From Richelia sp. CSU_2_1 (lineage in GTDB: Bacteria; Cyanobacteriota; Cyanobacteriia; Cyanobacteriales; Microcoleaceae), in NCBI GenBank assembly GCA_012034575.1, contig JAAUPF010000039.1, positions 1-43,946 of the forward strand: a DNA stretch of 43,946 nucleotides. Reading direction: 5' to 3'. The notes under the pieces are model-generated. The model was not told the origin of the DNA and searched no databases. It was given only the letters and a program-made list of their open reading frames with translations. Both the position numbers and the translations under genes were made by a program. Below, one piece after another: positions 8,083 through 15,843 of the stretch (position 1 is its first letter; every line of letters begins with the position of its first letter).

Positions 8083-8250
8083 AGTCCGCCAGGGAATTAA
8101 TTCCCTGTCTCATAGCGAAAGTCGGTTAAAACCGACTGCAATATTGTCAATTAAACTGCCCATTTGCAAGCCAACATTTAACTTGAATTGATATCAGTCG
8201 TCTTTAGACGACTTGCCCTATGAGACAGGGGTTTAAACCCCTGGCGGACT
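8083..8250. repeat. 168-bp inverted-repeat element with two covarying hairpins per arm
   Basis: The ends are AGTCCGCCAGGG (8083-8094) and its complement CCCTGGCGGACT (8239-8250). Each ~55-bp arm contains a first palindrome, a constant linker TCTCATAG followed by a purine-rich AAGTC, and a second palindrome. The palindromes differ between arms but keep pairing: GGGAATTAATTCCC against GGGGTTTAAACCCC, and AGTCGGTT/AACCGACT against AGTCGTCT/AGACGACT. A third half-element is at 25203-25259. No ORF lies inside. The design resembles non-autonomous palindromic repeats (REPIN or MITE); assignment to a specific family is inference. Confidence 0.7.
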
Positions 8251-8341
8251 GTGGGATTGTCGGATTGTCGGATTGTCTGAATGTGGGACGATCGGATTTT
8301 TTGGACTATTGAATTATCGGACGATCGCACTCATCCAAACC

Positions 8342-9606
8342 TTATTTACTCGGCCCTTCAATTCCTTGCAATAACTGCGGCATATACCAAATTTGCTGCG
8401 GCGTTGCTGTTTCCCCCTCCTTCAAAAATGCAGTACCGTCTTGAAAATTCAACGGCCCTTTATAAAGCTCGATCTTCCCATCTCCCAATCCCTGAATAAA
8501 TTGCTCCAAAAACTTTTTATTCTCCTCACTCAAAGCTGGACCTTTGACAAATCCCACCGCTGAAGTATCGGGATTGTTCAAATCTTTCCAATCGGGTTTT
8601 CCCCAAACAAACTCGCTCTTAAAGTTGCCAGCTTGCGTTTGCTTGACAGCTTCTAAATAAGCAGGTCCCCAATTGTAAACAGGCACGCCCAGGCAAATAT
8701 CCGGTGCCAAATCGCAACCAGATTTCAAAGTATAGTGCAGGAATTTCACTTTTTTCCGGCTTCCGCAGCTTTTTTACCCTGCACTGCTGCTTCCGGCGTA
8801 TCTAGCCCTGACATTACCACATCAAAACCGCCGTTGTAAAAATCGTCCGCTACTTTTGTCGGATCTAAAGTTTGTCCCGGAATGTTGAACCAAAAGCCGA
8901 TCCAAGTTACTTTAAAATTCAATTCTTGAAGGGGTTTTTTGCGGTAATTTTCCCAACAATATTTGCTACCTAAATAGGCTGCGGAAACTAAACGGCGGGT
9001 TTCGTCATTAATTAGAGGCCCGAGAAAGCCGATTTTTCCACTTTCCGTGCTCAGGGCGGCGGCGCAACCGGATATCGCTCTGCCGTATTCCATCTGCGGC
9101 ATGATGTTGCCTAAGTTGGGCTGATTTTTGAAGTTTTTGCCCTCTTGCCACGCATAATCACCTGATGCGTGAATTACGGTGATATTGGGATGTTTTTTAG
9201 CAGTTTCTAAGGCGTCATCTTTCAAATCATCTGAGTTGAAAATCACCATTTTTGCACCTTTGGCAATCAGATCGTCGCCAATTTGTGAGCCTTTAACGTT
9301 CGGTCGATCGCCCGGATTAACTTTATCTACATATTCTATAGCAACATCCGGCAGTTTCTGCGTTACGTACTCCAATCCTTCGTAGTGCGATTGACTCCAA
9401 CCCCCGTCATTTTTCGGCCCTACCATCACCAAACCGACGGTAAATTTTGCCCCGGACTGACTTTGATTTGCAGCCTGCTGTTGAGTTGGAGACTGTTGAG
9501 TTGTTGCTGAATTATTTGGTGCGGGACTTGCGCAACTGCTAAGGGCGATCGCGATCGCGCCTAACAATGTCATACCGGGAAATCGAGTTACTTTCACTGT
9601 TAGCAT
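8342..9606 (-). pseudogene. BMP-family ABC transporter substrate-binding lipoprotein, frameshifted
   Basis: The product would bind a nucleoside-like ligand for an ABC importer (BMP/PnrA family). It begins with a lipoprotein signal (lipobox region ALSSC, Cys about residue 25) and a Ser/Thr/Gln-rich linker. The PBP type 1 domain follows, with FTVGLVMVGPKNDGGWSQ and VIHASGDYAW. The first frame (9606-8746) stops at TGA right after GGA AAA AAG. The -1 frame (8749-8342) continues exactly with VKFLHYTLKSGCDLAPD, giving about 421 residues in total. The junction is the heptamer A AAA AAG in the zero frame (8755-8749). Either one A is missing, the gene is decaying, or a -1 shift is used. It lies upstream of, and on the same strand as, the matching ATPase gene. 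Confidence 0.8.
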
Positions 9607-9716
9607 GATCTTCTTTAACTTATTGCTATCAATATATATCAGAAATGAACTGTTATGTTAAGTATGTTGACTGATTTTTACAAAAAATATAGTTTTTCTT
9701 AAATCAAACTGTTATT

Positions 9717-9725
9717 TGCTATACT
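9717..9725 (+). promoter_or_regulatory. Candidate extended -10 promoter for the sugar permease genes
   Basis: The sequence TGCTATACT matches an extended -10 element (TGNTATAAT-like) in the 240-bp divergent gap between the BMP lipoprotein gene and the permease gene starting at 9847. No good -35 hexamer is seen at the expected spacing. This is pattern matching only. Confidence 0.25.
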
Positions 9726-9820
9726 AATTTTACAAGAAGCATATGCAGAGTGCGATCGGCATAAGATGGCAACTAAATAGCCTAAAACTATTGGAACGCA
9801 GATCCCGAAGTGCGGGAGCA

Positions 9821-9845
9821 ATCTAAAATCTAAAATCTAAAATTA
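9821..9845 (+). repeat. AAAATCT heptanucleotide tandem array
   Basis: About three and a half units of the heptamer CTAAAAT abut the ATG of the first sugar permease gene, so no Shine-Dalgarno is visible there. The same heptamer occurs at 18588-18625, 27225-27252, 33207-33262 and 42950-42978. Such short tandemly repeated repetitive (STRR) heptamers are known from filamentous cyanobacteria. Confidence 0.8.
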
Positions 9846-9846
9846 C

Positions 9847-10749
9847 ATGACTTTCAACACGCGACTCAGACAACTGTGGCAGCAGGAAAAATTTCGAGAA
9901 AGTTTATCGGGATACTTGTTTGTAGCTCCTGCTGCTTCAATTTTAGGAATATTTCTCATCCTGCCAATTTTCTATGCTGTTTTTCTATCTTTTCACCGCG
10001 TCAGAATTTTAGGAGAACTCAGTTACCGATTAGTTGGACTCAGAAACTTTATCAGACTGTTCGATGACAGCCGAGTTTGGATCGCCTTGCAAAATACTGC
10101 CGAATACGTAGCCGTAGTAGTGCCGGCTCAAACTCTACTCGCCCTCGGATTGGCCTTAATTCTCAACGCCAACCTGCGGGGCAAAAACTGGTTTCGAGTT
10201 ATCTTTTTCTTGCCGACAGTTACATCTTCGGCAGTTTTAACCTTGATTTTTATGTGGATTTATAACTCGAACGGTTTGCTGAACAGTTTGCTAGCTTTTG
10301 TCGGTTTACCGGGCTACAACTGGCTGGGAAATCCCGAAGTCGCCCTCAAAGCAATTATGCTGATGAATATTTGGTCTACAGCGCCGTTTTTTATGGTAAT
10401 TTATCTTGCAGCTTTGCAGGATATTCCGGCATCGCTTTACGAAGCAGCTAAAATTGACGGCGCTAACGAGGTCGATCGATTTTTCAACATTACTCTACCG
10501 CAGCTCAAACCCGTAACATTTTTTGTGGTAATTATGGGCATAGTTGGCACTTTTCAACTATTCGATCAATCTTATATTTTTTCCGGCGGTTCGGGCGGTC
10601 CGAACAATTCGACGCTAACTTTGGTACTGTTAATTTATCAGTATGCTTTTAAAAGTTTAGATTTGGGTTATGCATCTGCTTTAGCTTTGGTATTGGCTGC
10701 GGTAATTTTGATAACAACGCTGGTACAGCGCCGTTTTTTTCAGGAGTAA
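9847..10749 (+). CDS. CUT1-family sugar ABC transporter permease (MalF-like)
   Basis: This 300-residue inner membrane protein has about six hydrophobic spans, the first at roughly residues 20-45. It carries the EAA loop that docks on the ATPase, YEAAKIDGANEVDRFFNIT, at about residues 198-216. This identifies the MalF/LacF/UgpA group of the carbohydrate uptake transporter 1 family. It forms a heterodimer with the MalG-like protein encoded 174 bp downstream. No substrate-binding protein or MsmK-type ATPase gene lies beside it, so these must be supplied from elsewhere. The substrate cannot be told from the sequence; glucosylglycerol, trehalose or maltose-type sugars are possible. Confidence 0.9.
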   Translation: MTFNTRLRQLWQQEKFRESLSGYLFVAPAASILGIFLILPIFYAVFLSFHRVRILGELSYRLVGLRNFIRLFDDSRVWIALQNTAEYVAVVVPAQTLLALGLALILNANLRGKNWFRVIFFLPTVTSSAVLTLIFMWIYNSNGLLNSLLAFVGLPGYNWLGNPEVALKAIMLMNIWSTAPFFMVIYLAALQDIPASLYEAAKIDGANEVDRFFNITLPQLKPVTFFVVIMGIVGTFQLFDQSYIFSGGSGGPNNSTLTLVLLIYQYAFKSLDLGYASALALVLAAVILITTLVQRRFFQE

Positions 10750-10839
10750 GTGAAGGAAGAGTTGCAAAGGATTTTTTAGCGGATTTAGCGGATGTAATGT
10801 AACGGCTTTAACGGTTCTATCTGACTGTCAACTTGCAAC

Positions 10840-10922
10840 CGCAGATTGAGGCGGATAAACGCAGATAAACGCAGATAAATTTCATCGACTGTCAACTGCC
10901 AACTATCAACTGTCAACTATTA
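10840..10922 (+). repeat. Short tandem repeats between the permease genes
   Basis: A GCAGATAAAC-type decamer is repeated at about 10855-10880. A TCAACTG/TCAACTA heptamer array follows at about 10886-10920, ending next to the ATG of the second permease. These repeats occupy most of the 174-bp gap between two genes that are otherwise expected to be co-transcribed. Confidence 0.6.
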
Positions 10923-10923
10923 T

Positions 10924-11748
10924 ATGAACCGTCAAAACTTATTGAAAGTGCTGCTTTACGCAGTGCTAATCGGATATTCGATCGTCACTTTCTTGCCCTT
11001 TGCATGGGCGCTATCGGCATCTTTTAAACCGCTGGCTGAAATTGGCGCTGGCGGTGCTAACTTCCTGCCGCAAAATTTCACTTTGGATAATTACCGCCAA
11101 ATTTTGCTGGAATCGGGTTTGTTCGGACGCTGGTTTTTTAACAGCGCCTTTGTTGCGATTTGCGTGACTGGATTGAATCTCATTTTTAACTCGATGGCCG
11201 GTTACGCTTTGGCGCGGGTAAGGTTTCCGGGAAATCAGTTAATGTTCGGCATGATTTTAGCAGTATTGATGGTTCCGGGACAAGTGACGCTAATTCCTAC
11301 TTTCTTGATTTTAAAGAATCTGGGCTGGTTGAATACCTATCAGGGTTTGATTGTTCCGAATGCGGTGAATGCAACTTTTATTTTTATGATGCGGCAGTTT
11401 TTTGTGAGTTTTCCTCAAGAATTGGAGGAGGCAGCCGCCCTAGATGGATTGAGCCGCTTTGAGACTTTTTGGCAAATTGTGATGCCTTTGGCTAAGCCGG
11501 CTTTGGCAGCTCAAGCTATTTTTATTTTTATGGGGGCGTGGAACGGTTTTTTAATGCCTTTGATGATTCTGTCGCGATCGTCCATGTTTACTTTGCCTTT
11601 GGGATTGAATACTTTTAAGGGTCAATATATCAGTTATTGGAATTATATTATGGCAGCTTCAATGGTTTTTACCCTGCCGGCTTTGGGGATTTATGCTTTT
11701 TTTAACCGCTATTTTATTTCGGGAGTAACTTTTACTGGTGGTAAATGA
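10924..11748 (+). CDS. CUT1-family sugar ABC transporter permease (MalG-like)
   Basis: The 274-residue product is the second permease half of the carbohydrate importer begun at 9847. It starts with a membrane span (LLYAVLIGYSIVTFLPFAWAL) and has about six spans in total. Its EAA loop, LEEAAALDGLSRFETFWQI, is at about residues 165-185, and the C-terminus (ISGVTFTGGK) is the typical MalG-group ending. It shares orientation with the first permease but is separated from it by 174 bp of heptamer repeats. No cognate binding protein or ATPase follows; the next gene is an adenylate cyclase. Confidence 0.9.
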   Translation: MNRQNLLKVLLYAVLIGYSIVTFLPFAWALSASFKPLAEIGAGGANFLPQNFTLDNYRQILLESGLFGRWFFNSAFVAICVTGLNLIFNSMAGYALARVRFPGNQLMFGMILAVLMVPGQVTLIPTFLILKNLGWLNTYQGLIVPNAVNATFIFMMRQFFVSFPQELEEAAALDGLSRFETFWQIVMPLAKPALAAQAIFIFMGAWNGFLMPLMILSRSSMFTLPLGLNTFKGQYISYWNYIMAASMVFTLPALGIYAFFNRYFISGVTFTGGK

Positions 11749-11792
11749 TGCGATTTTAGATTGACAATTTAAGAGCGAAGATGAAATACGTT

Positions 11793-11840
11793 TTTCCTTC
11801 TTCCTTCTTCCTTCTTTCTTATTCCTTGTTCCTTCTACTG
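11793..11840 (+). repeat. CCTTCTT pyrimidine heptamer array
   Basis: A pyrimidine-rich tandem array, TTCCTTC repeated with drift, lies downstream of the second permease gene. The complementary GAAGGAA array occurs at about 20190-20241. It is another STRR type and is low complexity. Confidence 0.6.
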
Positions 11841-11927
11841 AGATTTGATGTGAGGCGAAATCCGGCTGCTCTAGTATAGAGATTGATGGTGTATCTTAAG
11901 GGTTGAAGTCGAAGCTATTTGTCATTG

Positions 11928-14900
11928 ATGTACGGGATGAAACAACCACCATTGCCTGAGAATGAAGCCGCGCGGTTGGAAGCCCTAGCAGGGTATGAAA
12001 TTCTCGACACTCCAGAAGAGGCCGAATTTGACGATCTTACTCGCATCGCTGCCAGTATTTGCGGGACTCCGATCGCCCTGATCAGTTTAGTCGATGCCGA
12101 GCGCCAGTGGTTCAAGTCAAAAGTCGGGTTGGAAGCTTCCCAAACTCCCCGCGAACACGCATTCTGCGCCCGCACGATCCTGCAATCCGAGCCCTTCATC
12201 GTTCCCAACGCCCTCGAAGACGATCGTTTTGCTAGCAATCCTTTGGTGACGGGCGATCCGAACATCCGGTTTTATGCCGGAGCACCGCTGATTACCTCCG
12301 ATGGCTGCGCTTTGGGCAGCCTGTGCGTCATTGACCGCACCCCCCGCAATCTCAGTCCCGAACAGATAGAAGCCCTGCAAGCCCTCAGCCGGCAAGTCGC
12401 GCGGCTGATAGAAATGCGGCGCAGCGCCGGCACACTCCAGCGCGCCGCCCTCCAACACCAAGCATCGGACAAACGCCGTCGGGGATTTTTTAAACAAATT
12501 GTTGCCGGATTTGGGCTGGCGTCGGTAATTTTGATGGGTGTTGGTTGGGTTTCCTACCGCAGCTTGACCAAGCAAATCGCGACTTCCCAACAGTCAATTC
12601 ACAGCAAAAATGTGTCCGAAAAACTCGAAAGCATCCTCTCCCTAATCTCAGATGCACAAGCGGGACAGCGCGGCTATTTACTGACAGGGAACAAGCGCTA
12701 TTTGGAACCATACAATACTGCGATCGACAATCTCGATACAGAAGTTAGGGAATTGCGAAAATTAACAGCCGATCGCCCGGACTACCAAAGACAAATCGAT
12801 ACCTTAGAACCTTTATTATTCAAAGATTTATTCTTAATTCAAGAGACTGTAGAACTGAAAAAAAATCAGGATTTAGATCCTGTATCGCAATCGATTAAAA
12901 TCGGTCGCGCCGAGAGTTTAATTGATTACATTCGCTCGGCGATCGGTTCGATGAAAAATAATGAAGCTCGGTTATTTGAAGAGCGATCGACTGCTGTTAA
13001 AGCCAGCTACCGCAAAACATTTTTCGCCTTCTCGGGGGGGCTAGTCCTGAGTTTTTTAATTTTAGCTGTTGTTTACTATTTCATTTACCGAGAAATCACT
13101 TTGCGCTACCGCACCGAAAGGCAATTGGAACTAGAGCGAGATTTTACTGCTGCCATTTTTGAAACGGCTGGTGCCCTAATAATGGTACTTGATTCTGAGG
13201 GGCAAATTATTCGCTTTAACCGCGCTTGCGAGCGCATCACGGGGTATCCGCTGTTTGAAGTAGGGGGCAAGGTTTTTTGGGAGTTATTTTCGATTCCCGC
13301 CGAGGTAAAACAGGTAAAAAATGCCTTTTTCAAACTTCAAGAAAACCCGCAAGTCCTCAACAATTACGAAAATACTTGGAGGGTGCGTGACGGTAGCAAT
13401 AAGCTGATTTCCTGGACAACTGCAACCCTGCGCAAACCGGATAATACTCTTGAATATGCGATCTTCACGGGTACTGACATTACCACGAGCAAGCGCGCCG
13501 AACAAAGACAAACAGTGCAGCATACCATCACCCGGATTTTGGCAGAGTCTTCCACAGTTGAAGAGGCAGTACAAAATGTCATTAAATCTATTTGTAATAT
13601 TCTGGGATGGGATTTAGGCGAACTATGGAGACCGGAAGGAGCGGAAATGATGCAGCAGAATTTTGCAGATTTTGCCCGTCCTGATTCTTCGTTAATTTGT
13701 ACTAATTTTTGGTCTAACCCGTCAATTGAACTGCCAGAATTTTTGGCAAACATTGGACTGTTTAGCTTCAATTTTGGCGTTGGGTTGCCCGGTCGCATTT
13801 GGGAGACAGGTTTGCCGGACTGGATTAGCGATATCAGCACCACAACTAACTTTATCGTCAGGGATAGCCTCTGCCAAGATGGAATGCGCGGTGCATTGGG
13901 TTTCCCTATTTTAGATGACGGCAACGTGTGGGGCGTGTTGGTTTTTTACAGCAGATCTTTTCAGGAAAAAGATAATAAGTTGCTAGAAAAAATGGCAAAT
14001 ATCGGCAGCCAAATCGGTCAATTCATCCGGCGCAAACAAGCCGACTTAGAACTTAAAAATATTCAAGAAAGGCTGCAAGCGATCATGGATAACAGCTCGA
14101 CTCTAATTTTTATTAAAGATGCTGGCGGCTGCTTTCAGTTTGTCAACCGTAAATTTGAACGTTTATTTAATATTACTAGCGAACAGATTCAGGGCAAGAC
14201 CGATCGCGATTTATTTGGACCAGAAATCGCCGATATTTTACGCCAAAACGATCGAAAAGTTCTGAGCAGCGGAGTTCCTTTAGAAATTGAGGAAACGGTT
14301 TCTCAAGATGATGGCTTGCATACTTATTTGTCTGTCAAGTTTCCCCTGCAAGATCCGCTGTCGGGCAACTTCAATGCTGTCTGCAGTATCGCCACTGATA
14401 TTACCGATCGCAAAGCTGCGGAAATCGGGTTGCAAAAACAGCAAGCAGCACTGATCGAACTTGCCCAGTGCCAGCAGTTTTACACCGGCGATTTGGCGGC
14501 TGCGTGGCGGGAAATTACTGAAACTGCTGCCCGCACTCTGGGCGTTGAAAGAGCTAGTATTTGGCTGTACAATCGCGATCGCTCTTTAATTCGCTGCGCT
14601 GATTTGTACGAAGCTACTCAAAATTTACATACAGGTGGTTTTAAGTTGAATGCAGTCAATTACCCGCGCTATTTTGAGGCTCTGGAAACAGAGAATGTCC
14701 TGGTAATTGACGATACTAAAATAGATCCTCGAACTCAAGAATTTATACCATCTTATTTCACACCTCTGGGAATTACATCGATGCTGGATGTGCCGGTGCG
14801 CGTGGCAGGGCAGACTGTGGGAGTTCTCTGTCACGAACATATCGACAAGCAAAGGCAGTGGAGGTTGGAAGAACAGAACTTTGCTAGTTATTTAGCTTAC

Positions 14901-15617
14901 ATGGCTGCTTTAGCAATAGAATCCCACGAACGCAAAAAAGTGCAAAAAGCTTTGCAGACAGAACAAGAAAAAGTCGAACGGTTGCTGCTGAATATTTTGC
15001 CGCCTTCAATCGCCACCCGTTTGAAACAGGCATCAAGTTCGATCGCGGACAGTTTTACAGAAGCCACCGTGTTGTTTGCCGATATTGTTGGCTTTACAAA
15101 AATTGCCGATTGTATGCCGCCAACGGCGTTGGTTTTATTGCTAAATGAAATATTTTCCAGCTTCGATTTGCTGACAGAAAAACACGGTTTGGAAAAGATT
15201 AAAACCATCGGCGATGCGTACATGGTAGCTGGCGGCATTCCCTTAGCCCGGCAGGATCATGCAGAAGCGATCGCACTTTTAGCACTCGATATGCAAAGGG
15301 CGATCGAGCGTTTTAACGAACAGCAAAACCAAAACTTTAACATCCGCATCGGTATCAATAGCGGTCCGGTGGTAGCGGGAGTAATCGGTATTAAAAAGTT
15401 TATCTACGACTTGTGGGGAGATACTGTAAATACGGCTTCGCGCATGGAATCTCACGGTTTGCCGGGGCAAATTCAACTTAGTGAAGCAACTTATCAACTG
15501 CTGGCGGATAAGTTTGTGTTTGAGGAACGGGGGACGATCGATATTAAAGGTAAAGGACTGATGCGAACTTATTTTCTCAAAAGCAGAAAAGTTAGCTCGA
15601 TCGACTTTCTGCGGTAA
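11928..15617 (+). CDS. Multi-sensor class III adenylate cyclase (GAF-CHASE3-PAS-GAF-PAS-GAF-cyclase)
   Basis: The ~1229-residue protein makes cyclic AMP from ATP. In order: an N-terminal GAF (about 10-165); a membrane span (IVAGFGLASVILMGVGWVSY); a CHASE3-like extracytoplasmic domain; a second span near 370; a PAS; a GAF (about 540-700); a PAS (about 720-840); another GAF (about 855-1010); and the cyclase domain. The metal-binding aspartates are D1052 (FADIVGFT) and D1096 (TIGDAYM). Purine-specifying Lys K1092 (EKIKTIG) and the Asp in KFIYDLWGD point to ATP, not GTP. The transition-state Asn and Arg are present in VNTASRM. The start is chosen at the ATG at 11928; TTG at 11919 and ATG at 11937 are alternatives. 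It is transcribed alone. Confidence 0.88.
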   Translation: MYGMKQPPLPENEAARLEALAGYEILDTPEEAEFDDLTRIAASICGTPIALISLVDAERQWFKSKVGLEASQTPREHAFCARTILQSEPFIVPNALEDDRFASNPLVTGDPNIRFYAGAPLITSDGCALGSLCVIDRTPRNLSPEQIEALQALSRQVARLIEMRRSAGTLQRAALQHQASDKRRRGFFKQIVAGFGLASVILMGVGWVSYRSLTKQIATSQQSIHSKNVSEKLESILSLISDAQAGQRGYLLTGNKRYLEPYNTAIDNLDTEVRELRKLTADRPDYQRQIDTLEPLLFKDLFLIQETVELKKNQDLDPVSQSIKIGRAESLIDYIRSAIGSMKNNEARLFEERSTAVKASYRKTFFAFSGGLVLSFLILAVVYYFIYREITLRYRTERQLELERDFTAAIFETAGALIMVLDSEGQIIRFNRACERITGYPLFEVGGKVFWELFSIPAEVKQVKNAFFKLQENPQVLNNYENTWRVRDGSNKLISWTTATLRKPDNTLEYAIFTGTDITTSKRAEQRQTVQHTITRILAESSTVEEAVQNVIKSICNILGWDLGELWRPEGAEMMQQNFADFARPDSSLICTNFWSNPSIELPEFLANIGLFSFNFGVGLPGRIWETGLPDWISDISTTTNFIVRDSLCQDGMRGALGFPILDDGNVWGVLVFYSRSFQEKDNKLLEKMANIGSQIGQFIRRKQADLELKNIQERLQAIMDNSSTLIFIKDAGGCFQFVNRKFERLFNITSEQIQGKTDRDLFGPEIADILRQNDRKVLSSGVPLEIEETVSQDDGLHTYLSVKFPLQDPLSGNFNAVCSIATDITDRKAAEIGLQKQQAALIELAQCQQFYTGDLAAAWREITETAARTLGVERASIWLYNRDRSLIRCADLYEATQNLHTGGFKLNAVNYPRYFEALETENVLVIDDTKIDPRTQEFIPSYFTPLGITSMLDVPVRVAGQTVGVLCHEHIDKQRQWRLEEQNFASYLAYMAALAIESHERKKVQKALQTEQEKVERLLLNILPPSIATRLKQASSSIADSFTEATVLFADIVGFTKIADCMPPTALVLLLNEIFSSFDLLTEKHGLEKIKTIGDAYMVAGGIPLARQDHAEAIALLALDMQRAIERFNEQQNQNFNIRIGINSGPVVAGVIGIKKFIYDLWGDTVNTASRMESHGLPGQIQLSEATYQLLADKFVFEERGTIDIKGKGLMRTYFLKSRKVSSIDFLR

Positions 15618-15721
15618 ATATTGGTGATTCCCAAAAGGAGAGCTATTCTGGACTTACGCACTAACTCTATATGTAGGGTGCGCACTGCAAGCCCGAGGAA
15701 TTACTGGCGCATTCAAACTAA

Positions 15722-15784
15722 AGAAACCGGGTTTTTATGAGATTTAAACCCTTGACACGTTACAGTCACAAAAACCCGGTTTCT
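15722..15784. repeat. Inverted repeat with 15-bp arms, possible terminator between convergent genes
   Basis: AGAAACCGGGTTTTT (15722-15736) is complementary to AAAAACCCGGTTTCT (15770-15784), with a 33-base loop. It lies between the cyclase gene and the convergent debranching-enzyme gene and carries T-runs inside each arm, so it could serve both directions. Its form also fits a dispersed palindromic repeat. Confidence 0.6.
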
Positions 15785-15786
15785 AC

Positions 15787-15842
15787 CTCCAAAACTGTCA
15801 ACTGTCAACAGTCAACTGTCAACTATCAACAGTCAACTGTAA
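15787..15842 (+). repeat. TCAACTG heptamer array
   Basis: Roughly seven units of CTGTCAA/CAGTCAA/CTATCAA fill the gap up to the stop codon of the debranching-enzyme gene. The family is shared with arrays at 21747-21776, 40047-40094 and 40640-40678. Confidence 0.75.
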
Positions 15843-15843
15843 T

